This document shows positions 31,592 to 43,915 of a stretch of 64,000 nt of DNA, piece after piece (the stretch's first letter is position 1; each line of letters begins with the position of its first letter). The DNA is from Bradysia coprophila. Lineage: Eukaryota; Arthropoda; Insecta; Diptera; Sciaridae. The notes beneath the pieces are model-generated. The model ran no database searches and was not told the DNA's origin. It saw only the letters and a list, made by a program, of their open reading frames with translations. A program made the translations under genes and the position numbers. The stretch lies in assembly GCF_014529535.1 (NCBI RefSeq), contig NW_023503409.1:10292390-10356389 (forward strand), read 5' to 3'.

Positions 31592-33605
31592 TGAGAGATT
31601 CATGTGAAAAACAGAAGACCGAAATCGGACGCATTTTCTATTGGAATTTTTTATATGTGCCCAATAAGGTATTCGACCCCAGAACCCAAAACCACTTTAA
31701 AAACATAGCTAACGCCGACCCGTACGAAACACCTATTCGTATCAAAAGCCTTTAATGTGAAACTCTTCATTTCTCTTACTTCATTTTCTTCTCTGCTGAA
31801 AAACTATTCTTCCTTTTAAATCACTTACATTATCCACTCTTTGCCTTGTTATCATATACAATTAAATTGCCGGAGGCAATATAGACAGCCCCGTACGAAG
31901 TCAAATTTCATAAATTCCTATTTAAACAGCTATATACCGCTATATTTACCTATATTTCACTGTAAATAAACATTTCACAGAGGAATATGCTATTATATAG
32001 CTCTATATGCCTGTATATAGCTCAATATAGCTGTATATAGGTATATATAGATGTCCATATATGGAATCCCTGAAACCCCACACACATAACAAATTATTTC
32101 CATGTTAACAGAAACTCTCTAACATCATTTTTCCCACTTTATATCACTTTTAATAAAATCCAATATGGCCGCCGGCAGCCATTTTGTTAGGAAACCGAAA
32201 ATATTACCGACGCTTTACATTCGTTAATACCTTTCAAACAAAAAAAAAATCATGAAATTCGGTCAAAATTTACTCGAGATATTGACAAAATACTCCACTG
32301 TCCGGCCGAGTAGCCAGATAAGAGCTCACTCCAAGAGACCTAGCTCACGCTCCGGAGAACATAATTTCATAAACTTTTTTTTTCCCTGATTGGTACGGTC
32401 AATACCTATCTAATAAAGCTAAAACGAACGAAATATGTTCAAATTTGGCCGACCTACAAGCAAAAACTGCTTGCCGCCCTGTGCCTGTTCCACACCAAGG
32501 GGTCTAACTCACGAGTCGGTCATCCGATTTCCATAAACTTTTTTTTTGTCGATCGGTATTGTAAATACCTTTTATTTGACGTATCACTTACAAGTTTAAC
32601 GTTTAAATGTCCGGAGATATCTTCGAAAAACCGTAAAGCACTTATTGGGCCCCAGCTCAGGAGGGGTCGATCCAAAATCACTCATCTTCGAACTTAGCCT
32701 GTCTTTTGACATTACCAAACGGGGAAAAAAAGAATTTTCAAAATCGGATGCGTTTTACTCAAGTTATCGTGCAGACAGACAGACAGACGGACGGACGGAC
32801 GGACGGACATTTTTTTTCTTGCTGATTTGGCATCTCTGGACAACCACAATAGGTTTCCCCCTTACTCAGGGAGTCCAATTCGACGTGTTACAAACGTATG
32901 CGTAAACCTATAAGACCCCAGTACTTCGTATGGGTCTAAAAAATTCTTCGAAGCTTGTGAAAAGTGATCAAATACCGAAAACTTGCACCTTTCTTACAGG
33001 GTCGTGTGGGGTGTCATTAGAAAGGTAATTACACGTACTTCCGGGGCAAATAGGGTCTTATTGGGTTTAAAATTCATCCACACTTAGATACGTACAGTTG
33101 AAATTTTCAACCGAAAAAAGCCTGAAAACTTACAATTTTCTTACAGAAATTTGTCGAGGTACACGAAACGTACATGGTCGTGTGGGGTGTCATTAGAAAG
33201 GTAATTGTATGTACTTTCAGGGCAATAGGGTCTTATTGGTTTTGAAAGCATCTACGACGAATTATGAGAAGTTGAAATGTTTATGTGCTTATATTGAATC
33301 GCAGATACAACCAAATATCCGTAAGCTATACTTTCCCTGAAAGTACATGCAATTACCATTCTAATGACACCCCACACGACCCTGTACGGCTCGTGTAACT
33401 GGAGAAATTTGTGTAAGAAATGTGCAAGTTTTCGGTTTTCGATGACCTCTTACCAGCCACACAAGCTTCGAAGAATTTTTTTGAAAGTGGTTTTGGGTTC
33501 TGGGGTCGAATACCTTACTGGGCACATATAAAAAATTCCAATAGAAAATGCGTCCGATTTCGGTCTTCTGTTTTTCAGAAGAATCCCTCGGTGTATTTGG
33601 GTAGT
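31592..33605. mobile_element. Foldback element with about 320 bp arms, split by a transposon
   Basis: Right arm about 33290-33605 is mirrored by left pieces 31592-31703 and 32940-33250. Shared tracts include AAAAACAGAAGACCGAAATC, GGGTCGAATACC, ATTCTTCGAAGCTTGTG and GGTCGTGTGGGGTGTCATTA. The break in the left arm is exactly where the GACCCGTACGAA element (31700-32943) sits. The element also carries a direct duplication near 33000 and 33180 (GGTCGTGTGGGGTGTCATTA twice). Non-coding. Confidence 0.8.
31700..32943 (-). mobile_element. GACCCGTACGAA element, copy 3, reversed
   Basis: Runs from AAACATAGCTAACGCCGACC through CCGTACGAAACACC to CTTCGTATGGGTCTAAA, the reverse order of 18813-20012. It includes a short GACA/GACG tetranucleotide run near 32770-32810 and the TATATAGC tracts. 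The copy at 18813 is close to full co-linearity with it, so both look like fairly recent insertions. Confidence 0.85.
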
Positions 33606-34017
33606 AGCACATACTATTGACCTTAAAAAGAGCATTTCTGTTGAGGTATTACTGATTTGAAACTGATGACAACACTGAAAAACCGTGACGTCATTTATGA
33701 AAGGAAAAAATGAAAAATCAAATAACATTAGCAATTTCGATTGTAAGTCTTCGACATCTATAGTCATCAAGTCAGGAGGATCTGAACTATAAATCCTTGA
33801 AATGAATTAGATGGTCACTTCTCTACCTGCTCTTCAAATATTTGAAAGTTTGATGGCATTCCCTCACATTCATCTTCTATTTCTTATATTGATTTACGAG
33901 GTCTTCCTAATTTGATTCAGAACAAATTTTCTTCATTTCCTTTCGAGTTTCCCTCAGTTTAATTTTGGATTTTTCAAGCAAGAGCAAACAGTCGGCCTGT
34001 TTCTTTAGTCGCATATT

Positions 34018-34185
34018 AACCTTTCACAGTATAATTGTCGAGTATTACTTCTTTTGATAAGTAATTTCAGCAGATTGAAGAGAAAATCTTTTACTTCATT
34101 TGTTCTAACACATATTTTGCTATATAAGAACACAAGTTAATCGTTTATTCTTGTCGTTGTTGTCAACAACAGATGCCATTAATTA
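34018..34185 (-). repeat. GAAGTAAAAGATTT-type repeat copy, reversed
   Basis: TTAACCTTTCACAG, ATCTTTTACTTCATTTGTT, TATATAAGAACACA and GTTGTTGTCAACAACAGATG appear in the order expected of a reversed copy of the 63340-63520 and 23238-23372 repeats. Confidence 0.65.
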
Positions 34186-36813
34186 CGCATCCATCAAACG
34201 CACCAAGCGACACACAATGCACTGAGCATACATAAAGAACGAATAAAAATAAAAACAACCAAGAATGTACGTGCAAAACTTTAAAGCTCCTCAGCACATG
34301 TGTTTCGACGAGACATACAGCCGATACGCTCATTTATATATAAAAAGTCACTGGCACTATCTACACACAATCTCTATCTCACATAAAATTTTCTCCTCCA
34401 CTCATCCACCACCGCATCTATATACGTATGATGCGTAACTTTCCACACTATATATTATGCAAATATGAAAATCATGTGTGGAACATAGACACAAAAAGCC
34501 ATTCACTCAACCAACATCGGTGTGCACAACAACAAGATGCCTTCGAACCCCATGATGGAAATATACAGATTGACCATCGTGCAAATTAAAAATTAAAGAA
34601 AACAGCGAAATGATGGTGTTCACTGTCATGCAAGAGCAATACTCACAAAGCAAAAATGTTCTGTAGTTAGTACACGGGATCCGTCTAGTCACTGACTAAC
34701 TAAAAAAAACTTTGGTCTAGCGCAAGTCATACCACCAGAATATATACAGAAAAGCGGTCGATACTTACAGAATATTGTCTATATTACCATGTTTACTGTA
34801 CGTATATCTTTAACTGTACTTGAAATTTTATTCTCATATTTTATATACGTACTGATGCCATGAGACTCAAATAATACACATAATCGTAACCATCTAGAAT
34901 AAGAAGTTGTATACCACTAACTAACAAAACCAACCAACTATCTGAAGAGAGAAGATTGTTGTATTTTACACATTTTACCAAAGTCTGTCGTTTTATTCCA
35001 TTTTATTATTGTAAATGCTTTAGTTAGTATGTGCGCCTTTCCTTGAACACAGAATAGAAGAAAAAACCGTACCCAAAATCTCTTAAAATTTCATTTGAAG
35101 TTAAATGTACAATGAGTTTGATGAAATGATTTTTCGTCTCCTCTTGTGTGTATCTCGGATGTTCTTTCTCATTGTACATGTCTGCGTGTTGGCATTCTTC
35201 AATTTTCTTATTGTTATTTGAATAATAAAAGGTTGGTTCTCGGTTATTGGTATTTGTTTTGAGTTTAGTACACCTTCGATGGATTAAAATCATATTTACC
35301 TGGGCTGCATAGTAGATTTGTTTTGGTGTTTAAGTTCGTATAATTGTAGTAGGATGGTAGTCTTAGTATAACATGAGTAGGTGATTTTGTACAATGCTGT
35401 TACTATGCTAGGTAAAATGTATCTCCAGTCCAGTGTATTGTTCGAAATACGGTTTTTATTTCGACTAGTTTTGGATTTGGAGGAGAATAAATAATGTACA
35501 GAAAATGTGAGAGGCTACTACACTCCAGCATATGACTCTTTACATTATTTTCGAATTGTAGCACAGCGTTTGTTTTAGATGAGATTTTTAGTCCGAATCA
35601 GATGAAGCATATTCAAATTGATTACTTATAGTCACGTAGCAGCGATCAATAATATGGAGTTTAATTTTTGTATGCGAAATTGAGATTCAGACAATTTATA
35701 CTGAAATATAAACTGTTTCGATTCAATGCAATGATATATATACCGACCGTGTATACCTAATGTACCACGATTTAAGTTATATCAGTGAATTGGTACGAAA
35801 GACTTTTTCACAAGGCAGCTGAGAGAAAATGGGGTACAAATTTGGGTTGAAAGATGGGACGAAGAATCGTAAAAAATCTTATGTAAAGCAGAGACAATAT
35901 TGGTTAAAATCGACCAACGAATTCAGTTGATAAACTCAACCACAATTTCGTAGAACTCTTCTTGTTGAACATGTCAGCTATATTGACCGTTTAACGCTAG
36001 AAATTGCTGATTTATGCGCAAAAAATAAATCAAATTTATTGCACAAGTTCAACGACTGACTGAAAAAAATAAACTCAATTTTAATGTGTCGCGCTACAAC
36101 ACCGTATTACGGTTGTTAATCACATAGTTTATTCGGAAGAAATTCGGTTGTTTGGTGATATTATTCCATCCATGGTTTAATGTCGCACAATTTAAATAAG
36201 GAGATTAAGTCAAGCCATTTCTGCTAGAAAATAGTCATTTTGACTTGGTTCTAATTACACAATATCGAAGTGATATTACACGAAACAAGCTGACCGTATT
36301 GATTGAGTGTCCAATATTTCACTTAGCCAAAATGTTCGACATTTACACATCACATTCAAACGTTTTTCTCACCTCACTTGAATATATAGTTGTTGTTCTT
36401 CTTATTATTAAAATTAAACTCAAATAATAACTCAAATAATTTCCAAACAAAACTCCGTTTGTGCGTAAGAGATTGAAAATAAACGTTGTGATTAATCGGA
36501 CACTTTCTCACCTTTTAATAAATATTATGCCGGTTTAAATGTGTAACTAAAACTAACCATCTCATGCCTCTAAAACAGTTCTTTTTTACAATAGTTTTTG
36601 AAGTGTAGAGCTGCTTACAAATACAAACATAGAGACAGATAATTCCAAGTAACTATATAGCTATTAACTAACATAGTCTTCATGCTTTTTTAACTAAAGG
36701 TAAAATTAATTTTTTTCTTTTAAATGTGGACCTTACACGATTACGATTTTAACACTTCCAAGTCTTAGCGATGATTTTGGTTCAACATTTGTAATAAAGA
36801 TCTTTGACGCAGG

Positions 36814-36921
36814 GGCTCGTAAAGTTCGTAAGTATGGCAATTTCGTGAACTTTTGACATTTCTCCCATATATTTTACGTCAAAAATCTACGAAATCGTCA
36901 CACTTAAGGACTTTACGAACC
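36814..36921. repeat. Imperfect foldback
   Basis: GGCTCGTAAAGTTCGTAAGT and TTTCGTGAACTTTTGAC are mirrored, with mismatches, by GTCAAAAATCTACGAAA and ACTTAAGGACTTTACGAACC. Non-coding. Confidence 0.55.
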
Positions 36922-37797
36922 ATAATGGTTTACCCCCTTTGGGGCTTTGTGTAGAAAATAGTCACCTGTGACTGTAAACTCGGAAATTTCATTCAAAATT
37001 CGTACAAGTCGTCATGATCAATCCTTTTCTTTTCAGCCTCTAACGTTGTTGAATCGAATGGGAATTCAGTCGATGCATGAATGAACATGCCAACTACAAC
37101 ACATTTCGATGAGATGGTGCACTATTTAATCGGTCCATTCTCTTTTCTATTTACATAGACAAAAATCTTCTGATTTTGATTTTTTTTTTCAGAATTTATT
37201 TTCATTGTTATTTTATAGGTATGTTAGGTACACTTCATTTTAATTTACCTATGGGGTCTTTGTACGATTGTATATGTGCGTGCATAGTCTGAATTTTAAT
37301 GGTTAAACTTTATACAAAAGGTGGAATACGAACCGTCTCGTTTTGAATGCTCAACCTTTCAGTTAGTACCTCAATTGTCATTGATTTGTCTTCTCTGTAT
37401 TTTCGTTATGTACAAAATGCTATACATTTAGCAGCAAGGGTTATTTCTATCAGCAAAGACTTTAAATAAAATCGCAAGCATTACATCAGAAGAAGACGAC
37501 AAGGTCAAATTATGAAATTGTTTTCCTGGGGTTGAGTCAAATATTTCATGGAAAGATTAGGTCGATACACATAGGGATTAAACAAAAGATTGTGAATGTG
37601 ATGTAGAATGACTTTAATATTTCTATCGTACACATTTGTTGAATAGAATTACTTAAATATGCGCATTCTTTGCAATTACAAGAAAATAGTCGTTTACTCA
37701 ATTCTCCCCGGAAAATAGGTTCCATTGGATGCTGAGATAGTATGTTGTGTTACAATGGTTGTTATGTTGATTTTTTCAGCACTAGAATAGTTATTTG

Positions 37798-37904
37798 TGT
37801 ATCTGTTTTGGACGATTGTTTTTAGGCAATTTCGCTTGTTGTAGCCCGAACGAAGTGAGGGCTACATGCGAAAGTGCCTAAAATCAATCGTCTAAAACAG
37901 ATAC
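37798..37904. repeat. Foldback with GTAGCCC stem
   Basis: TATCTGTTTTGGACGATTG, TTTTAGGCA and GTAGCCC are mirrored by GGGCTAC, TGCCTAAAA and CAATCGTCTAAAACAGATA. The loop is GAACGAAGTGA. A related stem with GTGGCCC/GGGCCAC and loop AAACGGATTGA is at about 51694-51760. Confidence 0.7.
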
Positions 37905-38852
37905 TCAAAAAAATTTTCATGTAAGGGGTCGAAAACCTGAGAAAAATATCGAAATTCACTCATTTTCGGCCCCGACACATGAAAATAAGCTTTTACTATC
38001 CGCCCCATGCGAAAGTTGATCTACACATAGGAAAATGAAGAAAATTAACCGAAATTTGTCCACTTGTAATGGGTCATTTTCGCAGTGGGCCAATTGCTAT
38101 GTAACTGTCAACCTTCGCATGGGTCAGGTACACTGAGGAAAAAGTAGTTACCTGCTACAGCTGCGATCTGTCTCCAGCTGTAGTTTTTGAGAAAATACAG
38201 CTGTCACAGAAATTATTTCGGCCCGTAGCTGTCACAGCTGTATTTTTCTACTTGCTATCAGAGCTGTAGTTGTGATTACCTACAATAGCTGTGTGATTGC
38301 CTACAATCAAAATGTTGTGATCGATAGGCACGGGTTCGAATCATGTCGGATCCTGTTTTTTTAAATAATATTATTAAAAATAATTTTGGTTTCATTTCTG
38401 ATAAAAGTCAGTTCAAAATTAACTCAATAATTTAAAAAGAAAATATTTCTGGCCTTTCGGAGTTATACTTCACACTGTAAGTAAAAAAAAATCAGTGACA
38501 GCAGTTATTTTATGAAAAAAAGTACTAGATTTTACCCTTAGTTTCTAAACTCCATTCTCCTATCTCCTATGTACCGAGTACCGAGGAGAGAAAATGGGAA
38601 ATTCTAAAAGAGCATTTTCGCTCGAATTGGAGTTTCCTATTCCTCACAAAGGTGAGCACAAATCTACTAATGCTCTACTCCACTGAAACTCCGAAACCCT
38701 TTTATTTGTTATGAAAAACGTTGTGAAAAAAAAAAAATTGGAATTCGCATTTTCCTAGTAACACTCTCGGAATACAATTTTCTATTTTTTTTCTCAAAAT
38801 CTTTCAACAAATAAAAACGCCATCGACGCTCTAAAAATTGCTATACCCATCT

Positions 38853-39025
38853 GTTGTCGTCAACGCTGAGAATTACAAATGAACAAAACAAACAAAAAAT
38901 TATGTTAAAACGAACGGTCATTTACTTCGAAGTAAAAGAATTCGTTCAATATATTTGGCGATAGTTTTTCAACAGACGAAGTAACAGATTGAATGATTAC
39001 ACCGCGATACGTCTGGCGTTTGTAA
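38853..39025 (+). repeat. GAAGTAAAAGATTT-type repeat copy near the 49 kDa promoter
   Basis: CATCTGTTGTCGTCAAC, TTCGAAGTAAAAGAATTCG, CGAAGTAACAGATTGAATGA and CGCGATACGTC match the order in other copies. It ends about 270 bp upstream of the 49 kDa start codon. Confidence 0.6.
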
Positions 39026-39298
39026 ATGGTTATACGGCTGACGTTATATCACCAACCTGACATTACTTAAAGTACTTGATAATGAAGCTCGATGAAATTC
39101 GCGCCATTTTTTTTCAAAAAGTCACTTCATCCAACATTAGAAACACAATTGACATGTCACTTTTCCGATCAGCTGTGACAATATAAATGTCGAAGGATTT
39201 ATGTAATTTTCAATTTTTATCATTCGCATTACCAAAAACACTCCGTGTCCTCTCGTCCAAGTAAATCTGAAGTGAAAAAGTGAGTTATCGGGTACAGA

Positions 39299-40824
39299 AT
39301 GGCATTGTCGCTGCTGGCAAAGAAAGCCAACCTCGCAAAGTCGGCAAAGTCTTTGCTACAGAATGCTGCGATTTTGTATAACGTCAATCAAAATCGTACC
39401 GCAGCCAAATGGTATCCCGATGCGGAATATATGAAGCAGTTCTCCGGTGTGGTTGCTTATCCCACTGAAGAACAAGCACTGTGGAAGCATCCTTCGTATA
39501 ATTCCATACGTTCACCCGTTGAGAAACAAGTGAAAAATCTAACACTCAATTTCGGACCACAACATCCGGCTGCTCACGGTGTACTTCGTCTAGTGCTGGA
39601 GTTGGATGGTGAAACTGTCATGCGGTCCGATCCACACATTGGACTGTTGCATCGAGGAACGGAAAAGCTGATCGAATACAAGACGTACACTCAAGCGTTG
39701 CCGTACTTCGATCGACTGGACTACGTATCGATGATGTGCAACGAGCAATGCTATTCGCTGGCCGTTGAGAAATTGCTCAACATTGATATTCCGTTGAGGG
39801 CCAAGTACATTCGAGTTCTGTTCGCTGAAATCACCAGAATATTGAATCACATCATGGCTATCGGTACTCATGCTCTGGATGTTGGAGCGTTGACACCGTT
39901 CTTTTGGTTGTTCGAGGAACGTGAGAAAATGATGGAGTTCTACGAACGGGTTTCGGGGGCACGTATGCATGCTGCATACATACGACCTGGCGGAGTGTCA
40001 CAGGTAATGCACAACATTGAGTCTTAACTCGATTGTGTCTACATTGACGTTCCATTTTAACAGGACATGCCACTTGGTCTTATGGACGATATTTACGAAT
40101 TCGCTTCGAAATTTGCCGAACGACTCGATGAAGTTGAGGATCTATTGACCACCAATCGTATTTGGGTGCAACGAACAGTCGATGTGGGCATTGTATCGGC
40201 CGAAGATGCTTTGAATTACGGTTTCAGCGGAGTGATGTTACGTGGATCGGGAATAAAATGGGATCTGCGAAAATCGCAGCCGTACGACGCCTACCATTTG
40301 ATGGAATTCGACGTACCGATTGGCACGAATGGTGATTGTTACGATCGATACCTTTGCCGTATCGAAGAGATGAGACAATCGCTTAGAATCATCGACCAAT
40401 GTCTGAACCAAATGCCACCGGGCGAAGTGAAAACCGACGATGCAAAAATAACAACACCTTCCCGAGCTGAAATGAAAGACTCGATGGAAGCTCTGATTCA
40501 TCACTTCAAACTGTTCACTCAAGGTTATCAAGTACCACCAGGGTCGACATACACAGGTAACGTCAATGCAGTGGCTGTATTGCGATAATTTATTGTCCGA
40601 ATTTCTAATTTCTCAATTATCTTTCAGCTATTGAAGCACCGAAAGGAGAATTCGGTGTTTATTTGGTATCGGATGGATCTAGCCGACCATACCGTTGCAA
40701 GATTAAGGCACCTGGCTTTGCACATTTGGCTGCACTGGACAAGGTTGGAAGGAATCATATGTTGGCCGATATCGTAGCCATCATTGGAACATTAGATGTT
40801 GTATTCGGAGAAATCGATCGATAA
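39299..40824 (+). CDS. ND-49: NADH:ubiquinone oxidoreductase 49 kDa subunit
   Basis: Core catalytic subunit of mitochondrial complex I (NDUFS2 in vertebrates), part of the ubiquinone-binding pocket. Exons: 39299-40003, 40064-40556, 40628-40824; 1395 nt, 464 aa, phases agree. The basic N-terminus ([20 protein letters not shown]) is a mitochondrial targeting sequence. Family hallmarks: [92 protein letters not shown], and the C-terminus [14 protein letters not shown] with [17 protein letters not shown]. The conserved quinone-site histidine and downstream tyrosine regions are intact. Length is normal. An AATAAA at 41154-41159 probably ends the transcript. Confidence 0.97.
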
Positions 40825-42724
40825 GTAACTGTTGTACAGTTGATGTTTCCAATGAAACTATAGGAAATAGACCGCATTGTTTATCGACGTAGAGAGTTTT
40901 CATTTGTTCGGGCTCTGCGTGGCTTCTAATCCTTCGATGAATCGACCGAAAATGTATTGGTTCGCCTAGATACATTGGACAATTTATCGTCTTATGTTGA
41001 ACGAAATGAAGGAAATGAGTTGTTCGATAATTCAAGGAAGTCTTGGTGAATCTTTAGGATCTAATTGAATCTGATGGATCCATGTAAGACCGTTATTGAC
41101 CAAATTGCACTTTTTTAGTCGATTGTGTCAACGGACACATGTTATTATTCACCAATAAAGGTCCAAAAATAGCAACAGAGTCAATCCCAGATGTTGAACA
41201 GTGAAAAAATCTAAAAAAAGTCATTCCTTCCATGAACGCGGCAATGTGCATTTTGAATGCGACTTCATAAATTGGGACATTTTAGTCTTGAAGCTCGAAG
41301 TGAAAGTTTCGCCTTTATTCGATGTACGGAATAACAGCCAACAAAATTGACTCCGTTCTCTTACGCTTGTTTCTCATTCTGTGACGAGACGATGTCAATA
41401 CACATTCTGCAATAGATAGACGTAAGACTCTAATGGCTTTGCTGTCCATCGCTTAATATGGCGGAATGAACAGCATAAGAAGTAAGTGAAGCATCTCGAT
41501 CGAATTAAATTTTTCGAGAATTGTTAAGTAACCACGGAAGTGGAGATCTATTAGAAAATAGAATTCTTGAAGGTTTAATCACCAATTACAGTGGAGCTTC
41601 GGAAGCAGTTCGACTTTTGTCACTCAATTTAAATTGTAACAACTGTGCCACGCTTTCATTGGTTAGGTTCTTCGAATAGTCTTTCATATTTAGCATTTCA
41701 CAGACTGACGTCTCAAAAATAAACAGTTTTACGTGTTACGGCATGTGTCATTTTCATTTACATTGCCTAATCACGTAAAGCATTGTACTTCGGGTCGGGC
41801 TGTAACACCCCACTTATCAAATACACAACTTGGAACCTCGGAAGTAATATACTATTACTACAGTGAACGACATCTCAAATGTCTAACTGTCAAATTTTTC
41901 TGAGAATTTTATTGTGTCATTGCAAATTCACAATGACATTCTCTGAAAAAAATGACAGTGAGACATTTGAGATGTCGTTCACTGTAACGGATCTATTACA
42001 CAGTAACCCTCAGTGGAGAAAAACGTTTTTTCGAAGGATCAGCTGAGATACAATGGAACAGTTCTTCTGAGTCTCTGAGTCCTCCCCCTTTAAAAAAAAA
42101 ACATTTTTTTGCTTTATGACCACCGTGATTACTTCATTTTGGTCTTAGTTGAGAGATTGGTTATGTGGTGGATCCGTCTGAAGTGTTAGCATTAGGTAGG
42201 ACCTGCCACACTTGACAGGTTACTGGTGAAAACAGGACGATTCGCGTGATTTATATGATGACAGGGAAAGGAAACAAAGGATCATAGTATCTGTGTTTCG
42301 TGATTGGGTTTACCCAATCTTCCCAAACTGATAAATCTAAATCTAGTTGAGAGATTGATTTCAAATCTTTTACATCATTTGTTTTGAACATGGTCTTTCT
42401 CATAAAAGACCGCATTGGTTATAGGTTCCCGTTTGGATTTGAAGCCTTGAAACCAAAGATGTTTTTCCCATTGATTACCAAATTGAATTTTCATTAAAAC
42501 TTTGACAGATTGGCTTTACAGGATGAGATTGTTGGAATTTCACGGATTCCAATCCGGACTTCTAATAAAACTAAGATGTTCCACTTTGTCCTATGAGAGA
42601 GAATTGGCTTATTTCCATTACTTCGTTTATACTCATTGATGAGCTTCCCTTTCACCATTTCGAGTGTTAGATTATTGGAGGATGACTAAATCCATGGAGA
42701 ATTTCAGTATTGAAATAAAGTTCT
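40825..42724. other. 3' UTR of the 49 kDa gene and spacer
   Basis: It contains the AATAAA at 41154, a TA-bordered MITE (41861-41984) and a partial repeat with AAATCTTTTACATCATTTG near 42365. No additional gene is recognised. Confidence 0.5.
41861..41984. mobile_element. Small MITE with TA borders
   Basis: CAGTGAACGACATCTCAAAT plus TGTCT is mirrored at the right end (AGACATTTGAGATGTCGTTC then ACTG). TA precedes at 41859 and follows at 41985, the Tc1/mariner-type duplication. It is 124 bp with about 50 bp arms and a second inner inversion (CACAATGACA / TGTCATTGCA-like). Confidence 0.85.
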
Positions 42725-43374
42725 TGTTGGAATTACGACTTGTTCGTAGAACTGTTTTATTCAGAATGAAAAACATTTTAATTACAAACTTCAGTCAGGT
42801 TACTTGATCCTATGATCGACTACTATAATTTAGAACTGATGCACAGTAACTCTTAGTCTTTGACTCCTACACACCCCCTCAAAGATTAAGGTATCTTGAA
42901 GTCATCGAATCGGCGTGGTTTAAACACTTTCGTTAACTTGGTGGACTTTAAACAGATTGAACATTTTGTTCCTTCCCAACCATCATCTACATAATCGGCT
43001 CTCTTATTTGATTGTAGATTGTAACGCTTGGATCCATTCATTGTTTCGGATCGTTTGATTAAAATACCTTTTATAATTCCAGTGTTTGTTGCCTGTTTGC
43101 ATTTCTCAGCCATCACTGCATGTTTCGTTTTGTTTGAATGACCTGTAGCAACTCCAAATTTCGTTTCATCGACCATATCATTACTTCTTCCCAGTAATCA
43201 GATTTCCCGTGACGTTCAATTTGTAAAGATTGTGTTCGTCGATCGATCCCGTTGCAATAATTGTACCATCATTTTCGCCAATGAAACATTTATCAGGTTA
43301 CTTGATCCTATGATCGACTACTATAATTTATAACTGATGCCAAAACAGTAACTCTTAGTCTTTGATTCCTACAG
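42725..43374 (-). mobile_element. Degenerate Ty1/copia retrotransposon remnant
   Basis: On the minus strand the 3' LTR runs 42874 to 42725, starting TGTAGGAGTC and ending ATTCCAACA, the usual copia termini. It is preceded by a polypurine tract (TTTGAGGGGGTG). A second partial LTR (43374-43292) starts TGTAGGAATCAAAG and matches the first 80 bases, then is cut off. Between them a broken frame (43290-42886) contains GENDGTIIATG, SIDEHNLYKLNV and, after a stop, KCSICLKSTKLTKVFKPRRF, which resembles the region just before copia integrase. Most of the polyprotein is deleted. Not functional. Confidence 0.75.
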
Positions 43375-43915
43375 AGATTTCGTTAAATATTTTATGGCAA
43401 AATGAGTAGGAGCTATAACATAGGAAAATATTTTGTATCCAACACTAGGGAACTCTTTACACCTTTAGAAGACTCGATACTTTTACTTGTAATTGTTATT
43501 TGTGAAGGGTGAAAAGGACTCATTACCGTTTCGCTTAAAACCAGTTTTTCGCATTTTCTGACAGCAAGATAGCAAAGTACCGTACTGTATTGCTGCGACA
43601 TTTTTTGTTGAGACGTGTGGGAAGCTATTATTTCGAGACGAAGGCGAGGAATGCATCCCACACGTCGAAACAAAATATACAAAAAACAGAAGACAAAAGA
43701 CAGTAATGACCGGTCAACGTCTTGACTTAACTAAAACGGACAACTCCATCAAAAGACAAACACAATTTTTTCGTCTGCAAGACATTTATTCACGAATTTG
43801 CTGCAGAATAAACCGAAAATTATGACGTGTAATGCACATTGATAGAGGTATTATTGAGGTGCTGTGAAAGATCGTCAGCAACACATTTAGAACGTTTGGA
43901 TCACACATCCCACAT
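43375..43915. other. Spacer between the copia remnant and IF1
   Basis: It contains a minus-strand AATAAA (43785-43790) suited to IF1 polyadenylation. An inverted pair (GACATTTTTTGTTGAGACGTG and CACGTCGAAACAAAATATA, near 43597 and 43659) forms a short hairpin. No gene is recognised. Confidence 0.45.

Larger units (their letters stand above)
33606..39298. other. Long gene-poor spacer before the 49 kDa subunit gene
   Basis: No protein-coding exon can be supported. Content recognised: GAAGTAAAAGATTT-type repeats at about 34018-34185 and 38853-39025, foldbacks at 36814-36921 and 37798-37904, an AGCTGT-rich stretch at 38120-38300, and a tRNA-like B box at 38329-38345. A good splice acceptor at 37036 followed by a short frame and stop was noted but not called. 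The last 200 bases are the likely promoter and 5' UTR of the 49 kDa gene. Confidence 0.45.

Noticed and set aside
37036..37079. Possible terminal exon after TTTTCTTTTCAG (PLTLLNRMGIQSMHE then stop)
   Set aside because: A good acceptor but only 15 codons, no partner exon and no motif.
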